A stretch of DNA of 64,000 nucleotides from JANNAT01 sp031384605 (GTDB lineage: Bacteria > Pseudomonadota > Alphaproteobacteria > Rhodobacterales > Rhodobacteraceae): positions 1-64,000 of the forward strand of contig JANNAT010000030.1 of the NCBI GenBank assembly GCA_031384605.1, in the 5' to 3' direction. The position numbers and the translations under genes are program-made. Shown here piece by piece: positions 1-6,578 of the stretch (position 1 is the first letter of the stretch; the number at the start of each line of letters is the position of its first letter). Under the pieces are notes generated by a model. The model saw nothing but the letters and a program-made list of their open reading frames with translations, was not told the DNA's origin and made no database searches.

Positions 1-85
1 AGCGCGCGAGTTGGCCGCGATTTTTCCCGAACTGGATGAGGCGACGTTACTGCGCCGCTTTACCGACGGGCGCAGTTTTATGTGG
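1..85. repeat. Perfect inverted copy of bases 354-438 (fold-back at the window end)
   Basis: Bases 1-85 are the exact reverse complement of 354-438, an internal part of ftsI; the match stops abruptly at 85/86. The 268 bases between the arms (86-353) read as normal ftsI. The junction destroys the ftsI frame and makes an artificial stop at 78-80. A perfect 85-base repeat inside a conserved coding gene, right at the end of the sequence, is best explained as an assembly or amplification chimera rather than biology. Confidence 0.9.
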
Positions 86-809
86 CCTGCACCGTCAGAT
101 CCAGCGACAGTTGCAAGGGCGTGCCTGCCGTTGCCGGATCGCGCAGGCGGGTGTCCATCGCCTTTTCGATGCCCGCCGTGCCGATCACTTCGGCGCTGCC
201 CTCGCCTTCGGCGCCAAACGATGCGCCGCCCAGGACGTGTGCCGCCAGCGTACCGTTTGGGTAAAGCCGCATCTCACGTGGGCCAAACAGCAATCCGGGA
301 TCGCCGATTTCATGCACCAGTTGCACCTGTTCGGGCGATAACACTTTGCGCACCCACATAAAACTGCGCCCGTCGGTAAAGCGGCGCAGTAACGTCGCCT
401 CATCCAGTTCGGGAAAAATCGCGGCCAACTCGCGCGCTACGCGGGGCGGGTCGATCATGTCGCGGGTTTGCGCATAAAGCGCGTGGGTCAGCATGTTGGT
501 GGCCAGCACCCGGCCATTGCGATCGACGATATCGGCGCGGCTGGCCAGAATTTCGGTGCCCGCCGACGCGGTGCGCGGCTCTACCGGTTCGGTTGCGGCC
601 AGCATGCCCATGCGGGCACCGATGATGGTGAAGGCGGAAAAGAACGACAGCGCCAGAAACACCAGTCGCAATTGCGCACGGCCACGGGATTTGTCGCGGA
701 TCGCCTCGTGGCGCAGCCGAAGGTTTTCACGCTCGATGCTATCGGGGTTCTCACCGCGACGGCGGGCATCCAGGATCCGGGCCAAGGGCCGCAAGGGGGT
801 GCGTGTCAT
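78..809 (-). CDS. ftsI: Peptidoglycan transpeptidase FtsI (PBP3), N-terminal part only
   Basis: This is the N-terminal part of the septal peptidoglycan transpeptidase FtsI, which cross-links cell wall at the division site. About 240 residues are present: a basic cytoplasmic tail, one membrane segment near residues 48-68 and the start of the PBP dimerisation region with the run VDRNGRVLATN. The catalytic SxxK, SxN and KTG motifs would lie further on and are missing. Genuine sequence ends at about base 86, where an inverted copy of the gene's own interior begins; the last residue and the stop are products of that junction. Its start codon overlaps the ftsL stop by four bases, as is usual in dcw clusters. 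Identity is firm; the truncation is probably artefactual. Confidence 0.88.
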   Translation of the reverse strand: MTRTPLRPLARILDARRRGENPDSIERENLRLRHEAIRDKSRGRAQLRLVFLALSFFSAFTIIGARMGMLAATEPVEPRTASAGTEILASRADIVDRNGRVLATNMLTHALYAQTRDMIDPPRVARELAAIFPELDEATLLRRFTDGRSFMWVRKVLSPEQVQLVHEIGDPGLLFGPREMRLYPNGTLAAHVLGGASFGAEGEGSAEVIGTAGIEKAMDTRLRDPATAGTPLQLSLDLTVQAT

Positions 810-1189
810 GGGGTTTGCCCTTGGGTTTCCGGGTTTTCGCCTTGCACATCAACCGGCGTGTTGATTTCCAGATTAAGCGGGGCCATGTCGGCGGCAATCG
901 GGGGCGCTGGATAGGCAATGGCGGTGGTTTGGCCAAACTGTGATGGCTCCATCGGCAATAAAAGCAGCCGGTCAAAGTTCAGCGCCGCCAATTCGCGCAG
1001 CCGCGCGGGGCGGTTCAGATAGGCCCATTCGGCGCGTTCCACCGACAGGCTTTCGCGCAGGCCGGCGATTTCATCTTGCAGCGTCACCACCTCGCGCAGG
1101 GCGGCTTGGGTGGCATAGTTTTCGCGGTAAGCCCAAAAGCCAAGCGCCATCACGGCCAGAAAGGTAAAGACATAAAGCACAGGGCGCAT
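806..1189 (-). CDS. ftsL: Cell division protein FtsL
   Basis: A 127-residue bitopic membrane protein between rsmH and ftsI, the standard place of ftsL. Residues about 4-20 form a single membrane helix, followed by a coiled-coil stretch rich in Leu and Glu (about residues 28-60) and a proline-rich tail. FtsL acts with FtsB and FtsQ in the divisome and helps activate FtsW/FtsI. Sequence similarity within the family is low, so the call rests on size, topology and position. It starts two bases after the rsmH stop and its stop overlaps the ftsI start, so the genes are translationally coupled. Confidence 0.85.
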   Translation of the reverse strand: MRPVLYVFTFLAVMALGFWAYRENYATQAALREVVTLQDEIAGLRESLSVERAEWAYLNRPARLRELAALNFDRLLLLPMEPSQFGQTTAIAYPAPPIAADMAPLNLEINTPVDVQGENPETQGQTP

Positions 1190-1191
1190 GA

Positions 1192-2202
1192 TCAGCGGCG
1201 TCCTTTCCTGGATTGGGGCAGTTCGGGGGCATCCAATTGCGCGGCATCAGCGGCGGCGGCGGGGGCGGATGTGCGCCGTGCCACACGCAGTTTGGCCGAA
1301 CGTGATCTTGGGTTTTGTTCCAATTCGGTGTCGTCCGGGCCGACGGCCTTGCGGGTGATCAGATCAAACCGCGCGGTGGTGCCCGATTTGGCGGGCGCAT
1401 AGCGGTTGGAATTTGGCTCTTCGCCCGCCGCCGCCTGAAAAAACCGTTTCACAATGCGGTCTTCCAGCGAATGGAACGTGACCACGGCCAACAGCCCGCC
1501 GGGTTTCAACGCGCGTTCGGCGGCCCCCAACCCCTGAACAAGTTCGGAAAATTCGGCGTTGACCGCAATGCGCAGCGCCTGAAAACTGCGGGTGGCCGGA
1601 TGGCTTTGCCCCGGTTTGGGGCGCGGCAGGCATTTTGATACGATTTCCGCCAGCCGCAGGGTGGTGGTGATCGGGTTATCCGTGCGGGCGGCCACAATAA
1701 ACCGTGCGATGCGGCGCGAGGCACGTTCTTCGCCGTAATGATACAAGATGTCGGCCAAGCGATCTTCGGAGGCCGCGTTCACGATATCGGCGGCGGACTC
1801 ACCGGATTGTGACATCCGCATATCCAGAGGGCCGTCTTTTTGAAACGAAAAGCCGCGCTCGGCCATGTCGATCTGCATCGACGATACGCCAAGATCAAGC
1901 ACCACACCGTCAAGCGCCGCCCCCGCGTGGTGATCCAGTTCCGAAAAATTTCCCTGCACAAGCCGCAGCTTATCACCGAAATCCCCTGCCCAAGAAGCCG
2001 CCAGTTCCAGCGCCAACGGATCACGATCAACCCCGATCACAGTGTCAGCCCCTGCCGCCAGCAACCCGCGCGCATAGCCGCCTGCGCCAAAGGTGCCATC
2101 AAGCCAAAGCCCCCGAACGGGGGCACAGGCAGCCAGCAAAGGGGTCAAAAGCACCGGGATATGGGGGGGGCGACCGGGCAGCGGATCGCGGATCGGCGTC
2201 AT
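1192..2202 (-). CDS. rsmH: 16S rRNA (cytosine-1402 N4)-methyltransferase RsmH
   Basis: A 336-residue SAM-dependent methyltransferase of the RsmH (MraW) family, which methylates N4 of C1402 in 16S rRNA. The N-terminal HIPVLL motif, the SAM-binding run DGTFGAGGYARGLL, the acidic end of the next strand (GVDRDPLAL) and the late FHSLEDRIVKRFF motif are all present. Length matches the family. Its ATG follows the mraZ TAA with no gap, and ftsL begins two bases downstream, so it sits in the canonical mraZ-rsmH-ftsL-ftsI order. Confidence 0.96.
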   Translation of the reverse strand: MTPIRDPLPGRPPHIPVLLTPLLAACAPVRGLWLDGTFGAGGYARGLLAAGADTVIGVDRDPLALELAASWAGDFGDKLRLVQGNFSELDHHAGAALDGVVLDLGVSSMQIDMAERGFSFQKDGPLDMRMSQSGESAADIVNAASEDRLADILYHYGEERASRRIARFIVAARTDNPITTTLRLAEIVSKCLPRPKPGQSHPATRSFQALRIAVNAEFSELVQGLGAAERALKPGGLLAVVTFHSLEDRIVKRFFQAAAGEEPNSNRYAPAKSGTTARFDLITRKAVGPDDTELEQNPRSRSAKLRVARRTSAPAAAADAAQLDAPELPQSRKGRR

Positions 2203-2715
2203 TTAACCGCCCCTCGCAGCCCTGCCGACCAGCGCCAGCGGATCGCTGCCATCGCCATCGTCTTCTGCCGCCAGTTCCGCGTCATAGGTATCGCGACGGT
2301 AAAGTTTGAAACGGTTGGTATATCCCGCGAAAGCAGCCTCGCCACCTTTGGCCAGGTCGTCCAGCGTGTAGCCCATTTTCGCGCGCACTTGCGCGGGCAG
2401 AACAACACGGCCGTCGGGTTCAATTTCAACCATGACAGACCGGCTGATCAGATCGCGTTCGGCGCGGTCACGGTCGGGGGAACCCAGTTCCATCGACTCG
2501 ATCTTGGCAGCCAAAAGATCAGCCCCGGCCTTGGAGTAACACTCTACAAAGCTGCGGTTCTTGCCGCCGTAAACCATGTAAACCTTGGGGCGCGCATCGG
2601 CATCTGATGTGCCAGCTTCGGCTTCCAGAATGCGGCGAAAGGCGGCCGGGATGGAAACCCGCGCCTTACTGTCTATCTTTTGATAGACCTCACCTCTGAA
2701 CGCCTCGGTCACCAT
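2203..2715 (-). CDS. mraZ: Transcriptional regulator MraZ
   Basis: A 170-residue protein with two SpoVT/AbrB-like repeats: the first around residues 8-60 (KIDSKARVSIPAAFRR) and the second around 90-140 (VEIEPDGRVVLPAQVR). MraZ binds repeated TGGGN boxes ahead of its own operon and represses it. The frame stays open far upstream, but the start at 2715 is supported by AAGGAG at 2727-2732 and by the conserved N-terminus; the upstream part reads as leader RNA. The C-terminus is acidic. The stop TAA abuts the rsmH ATG. Confidence 0.93.
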   Translation of the reverse strand: MVTEAFRGEVYQKIDSKARVSIPAAFRRILEAEAGTSDADARPKVYMVYGGKNRSFVECYSKAGADLLAAKIESMELGSPDRDRAERDLISRSVMVEIEPDGRVVLPAQVRAKMGYTLDDLAKGGEAAFAGYTNRFKLYRRDTYDAELAAEDDGDGSDPLALVGRAARGG

Positions 2716-2753
2716 CGGCCTTGCGGCTCCTTCGCGGGCCAAATACGGGCCCT

Positions 2754-2949
2754 GAAAATGAAAATGGCGGATCGAGCTGCTGCCACTGCTCGATCCGCCT
2801 TCTGTCCCATCGCTGGGCGTCCTGCTGCGCAAACCACCTGGGGGAGATGTCTGCTCGCTTGCGCGCTGGATCTCTATGTGTCGTGTGGGATAGGCCGGGT
2901 GCCTGTATGAAGCCTGTCTTTTTCGCCTTGTTCGGGGTCTTGAGCTGCC
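2754..2949 (-). ncRNA. Leader-derived small RNA upstream of mraZ (UpsM-like candidate)
   Basis: The mraZ leader is over 200 bases long and, read toward mraZ, ends in a perfect 12-bp hairpin (arms 2766-2777 and 2788-2799) followed by TTTTCATTTTC. This is a Rho-independent-type terminator about 40 bases before the mraZ Shine-Dalgarno. A TATAAA box at 2956-2961 with TTATCC 17 bases upstream would start an RNA of about 195 nt ending there. As I recall, Rhodobacter sphaeroides makes an abundant RNA of about 206 nt, UpsM, from the same place. Primary-sequence homology was not tested. A start near 3096 or 3128 would give 340-370 nt instead. Confidence 0.5.
2766..2799 (-). terminator. Rho-independent terminator in the mraZ leader
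   Basis: GGCGGATCGAGC and GCTCGATCCGCC pair over 12 bases with a 10-base loop. On the minus strand the stem is followed by a T-rich stretch (2754-2765). Its place between promoter and mraZ suggests attenuation, with read-through needed for dcw expression. Confidence 0.7.
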
Positions 2950-3127
2950 CCTGCTTTTATATCCCGTCGTATCACCGTGGATAAGGGATGACATGGGTTT
3001 GCATGGGAAGCAATGGAAATTTTTAGCGGAAAAGATCGAAGATGTGGTGAACAGAAGCGCCGCAACGCAGCATCTTGTGGTGAATTGGGATGATTTTTGC
3101 AAATTATAGCGGGACCACGGGGCTGTG

Positions 3128-3180
3128 ACCGCTATATATAGGATAGATGAGCTTTGTCGGGTAACTCCCATGAAATCCCA
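3128..3180 (-). promoter_or_regulatory. Probable mra promoter with MraZ box pair
   Basis: On the minus strand 3166-3180 reads TGGGATTTCATGGGA, two TGGGN boxes with exactly a 5-base spacer, the arrangement described for MraZ operators. Just downstream is a weak -35-like TTACCC (3159-3164) and an AT-rich TATATA (3135-3140) 18 bases further. The leader to the mraZ start would be about 410 nt. The box pair is clear; the promoter elements are weak and tentative. Confidence 0.5.
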
Positions 3181-3206
3181 AAATAATTTGGGAATTCGGG
3201 TGACCT

Positions 3207-3250
3207 GGGTAATTATCGGGAATAGTTTGGGATGTATTCGGGAATAATCG
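3207..3250 (+). promoter_or_regulatory. Four phased 11-bp GGG repeats upstream of the mra promoter
   Basis: GGG triplets recur at 3207, 3218, 3229 and 3240, giving four 11-base units that each begin GGG followed by an AT-rich stretch. Two further GGG triplets lie at 3190 and 3198. The helical phasing, and the position between two TGGGATTTCATGGG copies, suggest further MraZ contacts or a related operator array. The strand is opposite to the canonical pair. Confidence 0.4.
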
Positions 3251-3277
3251 CGAAAAAAACAGCGTCAAAAGCTGTTC

Positions 3278-3292
3278 GCCCATGAAATCCCA
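3278..3292 (-). promoter_or_regulatory. Second MraZ box pair
   Basis: On the minus strand this reads TGGGATTTCATGGGC, matching 14 of the 15 bases at 3166-3180. The two copies lie 112 bases apart around the phased GGG array. It could act as a distal MraZ operator. Confidence 0.45.
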
Positions 3293-3305
3293 AGGGGTGA
3301 TTCGG

Positions 3306-3383
3306 TGTAGGGTGTGCCTGTAGGGTGTGCCTTAAGGCGCACCATGGTTGCGAAAAATGGTGCGCCGTAAAGGCACACCCTAC
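3306..3383. repeat. Intergenic inverted repeat, GTAGGGTGTGCC family, copy 1
   Basis: GTAGGGTGTGCC occurs directly repeated at about 3308 and 3320, then pairs through GGCGCACCA with TGGTGCGCC...GGCACACCCTAC at 3358-3383. It forms a long imperfect hairpin just past the 3' end of mrp. A second copy lies at 39008-39068. The family is a short palindromic intergenic element and can act as a transcript end. Confidence 0.8.
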
Positions 3384-3390
3384 GTTTGGC

Positions 3391-4464
3391 CTACGCCATG
3401 CCACCCGCAATCAGCCGCGCGGCAAGGGCGGCATAGGCCTGCGCCATCGGGCCATCGCCTGCCGCAATCGGCGTGCCCGCATCCCCCGCCACCCGCACTG
3501 ACAAATCCAGTGGCAATTCGCCCAGAAACGGCAAATCCTGCTTCAACGCCTCGGCGGCAACCCCGCCATGGCCGAACAAATGCGCCTCATGGCCGCAGTT
3601 GGGGCAAATATAGGTCGACATATTCTCTATGAGCCCCAGCACCGGGGTTTTCAGCTTTTGAAACATATCGAGCGCCTTGCGCGCATCCAGCAGGGCCACA
3701 TCTTGCGGGGTGGAGACCACAATCGCGCCGGTCAGATGGGTGCGCTGGCACAAGGTTAGCTGGATATCTCCGGTGCCGGGGGGCAGATCAATGATCAGAA
3801 TATCAAGGTTGCCCCAGGCCACTTGCGACAACAATTGTTGCAAAGCGCCCATGATCATCGGGCCGCGCCAGATCACCGCCTCATCTTCCTTCAGCATCAA
3901 GCCGATCGACATCATCGTCACGCCATGCGCGTGCAGGGGTTCGATGATTTTGCCGTCCGGGCTGGCGGGGCGTTTGGACACCCCCATCATCCGTGGCTGG
4001 CTGGGGCCGTATATATCTGCATCCAAAAGGCCGACGCGGCGGCCTTGTTTTGCCAGCGCCACCGCAAGGTTCGATGCGACGGTGGATTTGCCCACCCCGC
4101 CCTTGCCCGACCCAATGGCAATGATCCGGTCAATGCCTGTGATGCGCCCCGGTCCGCCCTGATGCGGCGTGGGATGCTGGCCAATTTTCAGGCTGGGTGG
4201 GGCAGGCTTGGCGGCGGGGCCGTGGGCCGTCATCACCACTTGCACTTGTTCTACCCCCGGCAACGCGCGCAGCGCCACTTCAGCCGCCATTTGCGCGCCA
4301 GCCAAGGTGCGGGCCTGATCGGGGGTTGCGGCCTCAAGGACGAATCGCACGATGCCTGCGTCAATCACCAGCGCACGCACCAGATCTTCGCTGATCAGCG
4401 TGCCACCGCCGGGCGTTGCGATTTTCGCCAAAGCCGCCACAACATCATCGCGCGAAACTGTCAT
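3391..4464 (-). CDS. mrp: Iron-sulfur cluster carrier Mrp (ApbC/NBP35 family ATPase)
   Basis: A 357-residue P-loop ATPase that binds and hands over Fe-S clusters in the cytosol. The first 80-90 residues form a DUF59/MIP18-like domain. The deviant Walker A motif GSGKGGVGKST follows near residue 125, and a CPNC pair near residue 305 (YICPNCGHEAHLF) is the likely cluster ligand. The start at 4464 (MTVSRDDVV) was chosen over one 24 codons upstream because AGGGAA precedes it and the family N-terminus begins there. It appears to be monocistronic and ends at the palindromic repeat 3306-3383. Confidence 0.93.
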   Translation of the reverse strand: MTVSRDDVVAALAKIATPGGGTLISEDLVRALVIDAGIVRFVLEAATPDQARTLAGAQMAAEVALRALPGVEQVQVVMTAHGPAAKPAPPSLKIGQHPTPHQGGPGRITGIDRIIAIGSGKGGVGKSTVASNLAVALAKQGRRVGLLDADIYGPSQPRMMGVSKRPASPDGKIIEPLHAHGVTMMSIGLMLKEDEAVIWRGPMIMGALQQLLSQVAWGNLDILIIDLPPGTGDIQLTLCQRTHLTGAIVVSTPQDVALLDARKALDMFQKLKTPVLGLIENMSTYICPNCGHEAHLFGHGGVAAEALKQDLPFLGELPLDLSVRVAGDAGTPIAAGDGPMAQAYAALAARLIAGGMA

Positions 4465-4599
4465 CTGTTTATTCCCTGCCCAAGCATTATGCAAAGTTGT
4501 TCGCTTTGTAGCAAAGGGCAAGTCCCTGTTTACCAAACGATTAAAATTTTAGCGAAGGCTCTGTTAATTATGAATTTTTTGTGATGTCAGCCATGCGCT

Positions 4600-4614
4600 T
4601 GCTGCATGGCAGCA
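4600..4614. promoter_or_regulatory. PhaR-type operator upstream of the DUF1127-sRNA locus
   Basis: TGCTGCATGGCAGCA is a perfect palindrome TGCTGC-N3-GCAGCA. It has the same half-sites as the operators ahead of phaP (16381) and between phaC and phaZ (18288). It lies 122 bases before the DUF1127 start and about 50 bases before the likely transcript start. PhaR of Paracoccus is known to bind CTGC-N3/4-GCAG. Confidence 0.5.
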
Positions 4615-4629
4615 TTGCGGCGGTAGACA

Positions 4630-4658
4630 TTGTGCAGTCGCAGCAATTGCCCCATGTT
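4630..4658 (+). promoter_or_regulatory. Candidate promoter of the DUF1127-sRNA transcript
   Basis: TTGTGC (4630-4635), 17 bases, then CATGTT (4653-4658) resembles a heat-shock-type sigma (RpoH family) promoter more than a housekeeping one. The related R. sphaeroides locus is, as I recall, under RpoHI/RpoHII. The predicted start near 4665 gives a leader of about 70 nt. Tentative. Confidence 0.3.
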
Positions 4659-4735
4659 TACTGCAACAGCGAAACCAAAGACCAAGACATCCGGTCGACG
4701 TCGGGTTTGCTGCAAAGAAAAGAATGAGGTTTGAA

Positions 4736-4951
4736 ATGGCATATGTAAACACCACCCGCGCGGCTTCGGCATCGTTTGCGGAACGTTTTGGCTCTTTTTT
4801 TGCAGGCCTGAAGGTCTCGGCGGCCAAGCACCGCGTTTATAACCAAACCGTGCACGAGTTGCGCCAATTGTCGGATCGTGACTTGAACGATCTGGGCATC
4901 AACCGCGCAATGATTGCCGCTGTCGCCCACGAAGCGGCCTACGGCAAGTAA
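4736..4951 (+). CDS. Small DUF1127 protein (CcaF1-like)
   Basis: A 71-residue basic protein whose C-terminal part (RQLSDRDLNDLGINRAMI, about residues 40-60) is the DUF1127 signature. The start at 4736 follows GAGG with good spacing; an in-frame ATG four codons upstream lacks one. In R. sphaeroides a 71-residue DUF1127 protein, CcaF1, is encoded directly ahead of the CcsR small RNAs and binds RNA; that is from memory. Here too the gene is followed at once by three CCTCC-loop hairpin units, so protein and RNAs are probably cut from one stress-induced transcript. Confidence 0.88.
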   Translation: MAYVNTTRAASASFAERFGSFFAGLKVSAAKHRVYNQTVHELRQLSDRDLNDLGINRAMIAAVAHEAAYGK

Positions 4952-4954
4952 TTT

Positions 4955-5040
4955 TCGCGGCAAACCGAAACCTCCTCCCTTCGGTTTGTCTGCGGGCGCG
5001 GCGGCGCTGTTCCTCCTCCCTAGCGTCGCCGTTTTTTTAT
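4955..5040 (+). ncRNA. CcsR/cuckoo-type small RNA, unit 1
   Basis: Two hairpins each show a CCTCCTCCC loop. The first has 9-bp arms (4961-4969, 4980-4988) and the motif at 4971-4979. The second has 10-bp arms (4999-5008, 5022-5031) with the motif at 5012-5020 and is followed by a run of seven T, so it is also a Rho-independent terminator. CCUCCUCCC is complementary to Shine-Dalgarno sequences. It lies just after the DUF1127 stop. Confidence 0.82.
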
Positions 5041-5045
5041 TGCAT

Positions 5046-5154
5046 TCGGTTGATCTTTTTTGCGATTTGCCAGGGCCTCCTCCCACCGGCGAACCGAGCA
5101 GATCAATTGAACCAGCGGCGGTCGATTTGTCCTCCCTTAGCGACCGCCGCTTTC
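5046..5154 (+). ncRNA. CcsR/cuckoo-type small RNA, unit 2
   Basis: The first hairpin (about 5063-5097) carries CCTCCTCCC at 5076-5084. The second has a perfect 11-bp stem (5114-5124 with 5141-5151) with the shorter motif CCTCCC at 5131-5136, then TTTC. An outer pairing TTGATCT/AGATCAA (about 5050 and 5100) may close the first hairpin. The unit has the same two-loop plan as its neighbours. Confidence 0.78.
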
Positions 5155-5157
5155 GAC

Positions 5158-5248
5158 ATAACCTGCCCAACCTCCTCCCTATGGCGGGTTATCATGGCGG
5201 CGGTTGCTTTCCTCCCATCGCAACCGCCGACTTCCCCCCCCTCTTTTC
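5158..5248 (+). ncRNA. CcsR/cuckoo-type small RNA, unit 3
   Basis: The first hairpin has 10-bp arms (5158-5167, 5183-5192) with CCTCCTCCC at 5171-5179. The second has a perfect 10-bp stem (5198-5207, 5220-5229) with CCTCCC at 5211-5216, followed by a pyrimidine tract ending TCTTTTC. It closes the array; the BenE gene starts about 65 bases later. Confidence 0.78.
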
Positions 5249-5313
5249 TAATCGTTGCGGCTTGTGCGCGGCCTGTCATCGGGCAATAACTGCCCGGATT
5301 GATCGGGGTCGTG

Positions 5314-6462
5314 ATGCGGGTTTCAGTGGTTTCATCGGCTTTGGTCGCAGCTTTGGTTGGCTATGGGGCCAGCGTGGCCATCGTGATTTCTGCCGCCACA
5401 GCCCTGTCGGCCACACCCGCGCAGACCGCCAGCTGGATCTTTGTGTTGTGCCTTGGCAAAGCGGTTGGATCGGCTTTTCTGAGCGCAACAACCCGCATTC
5501 CCGTCGTGCTGGCCTGGTCCACGCCGGGGGCTGCGTTGATTGCGGCCACCAACGGGGTGACAATGGCCGAGGGCGTCGGCGCATTTCTTTTGGCAGGCGT
5601 GTTGATCGCCCTGACCGGTGCGTTTCGTCCCTTGGGCAGGCTGATTGCGATGATCCCCGATGGGATAGCTGCCGCGATGCTGGCAGGTGTGCTGCTGCCG
5701 TTTTGCTTGCGCGGCGCGCTGGCGGCCCAAGCCTTGCCCGGCCTTATCCTGCCGATGATTGCGGCGTTTTTGCTGGTGCGGTTGCGCAACCCCGCGATGG
5801 CGGTGCTGGCGGCTTTGGCGGTCGGGCTGGTATTGGCCTTTGCGTTAGGATCCGCGACATTGCCACCGTTGCGCGTTCCTGCGCCAATTGTCACTTTTAT
5901 CACCCCCGAATTCCGACCAGATGTGTTGATAGGCCTTGGCGTGCCGCTGTATCTGATCACCATGGCCTCGCAAAACCTGCCCGGTTTTGCCACGTTGCGC
6001 GCGGCCGGGTTTGAACCACCGGTGCGCGCGGCTTTGGCTGTGACGGGCGGGCTTTCGGCAGTCACGGCGTTTTTCGGCGCGCATACCGTCAGCGTGGCCG
6101 CGATTACGGCGGCGATCTGCCTGAGCGATGACGTGCATCCCGACCGCAGCCAGCGCTGGAAGGTTGGGCTGGCTTACGGAGCGATTTGGGTGGTCCTTGG
6201 GCTGCTGTCGCCGTTGATTCTAACCATTCTGGCCGCCCTGCCCCGCGATTTGATGGCCGGTTTGGTCGCCCTTGCGCTGATCGGACCGCTATCGGGGGCA
6301 CTTAGTGGCGCGATGACACAGCCCGAAACCCGGTTTGCCGCGACGGTCACACTGGCCGTGACCGCATCAGGCGTGGCAGCCTTTGGCATTGGGGCAGCGT
6401 TCTGGGGGCTGATGGCGGGGCTTTTCGTGCACGGGTTGGAGCGGATGCGCAAAACCGCCTAG
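5314..6462 (+). CDS. benE: BenE-family (benzoate:H+ symporter-like) membrane transporter
   Basis: About 382 residues, nearly all hydrophobic, with some 10-12 membrane segments. The pattern is that of the BenE/NCS2-related benzoate symporters, for example PLYLITMASQNLPGFA and the FFGAHTVSVAAITAAIC stretch in the second half. It probably moves an aromatic or other organic acid with protons; the substrate cannot be read from sequence. ATG 5314 was preferred over the in-frame TTG at 5299. No aromatic-degradation genes are nearby. It lies downstream of the sRNA array, which ends in its own terminators, so it is likely transcribed separately. Confidence 0.85.
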   Translation: MRVSVVSSALVAALVGYGASVAIVISAATALSATPAQTASWIFVLCLGKAVGSAFLSATTRIPVVLAWSTPGAALIAATNGVTMAEGVGAFLLAGVLIALTGAFRPLGRLIAMIPDGIAAAMLAGVLLPFCLRGALAAQALPGLILPMIAAFLLVRLRNPAMAVLAALAVGLVLAFALGSATLPPLRVPAPIVTFITPEFRPDVLIGLGVPLYLITMASQNLPGFATLRAAGFEPPVRAALAVTGGLSAVTAFFGAHTVSVAAITAAICLSDDVHPDRSQRWKVGLAYGAIWVVLGLLSPLILTILAALPRDLMAGLVALALIGPLSGALSGAMTQPETRFAATVTLAVTASGVAAFGIGAAFWGLMAGLFVHGLERMRKTA

Positions 6463-6578
6463 CGCGGACTGCAAAGCATGGCGCACGACTGCATCAGAAT
6501 TTGTTTGCCAGCCGCTTTAGCGTGATGCTACCTTTGCATGAATATAAGATTGATATTTTTCAAATTAAGGTTGCGCAG

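Noticed and set aside
11..361. Plus-strand open frame starting with ftsI-like residues
   Set aside because: It begins in the inverted copy of ftsI (1-85) and then runs antisense through ftsI; it is a product of the fold-back junction.
2716..3171. Upstream extension of the mraZ frame by about 150 codons
   Set aside because: The family N-terminus and Shine-Dalgarno place the start at 2715; the extension crosses the terminator hairpin and reads as leader RNA.
4914..6014. 366-codon plus-strand frame over the sRNA array and benE
   Set aside because: It overlaps six hairpins and reads benE in the wrong frame; composition is that of a shadow frame rich in Arg, Cys and Pro.
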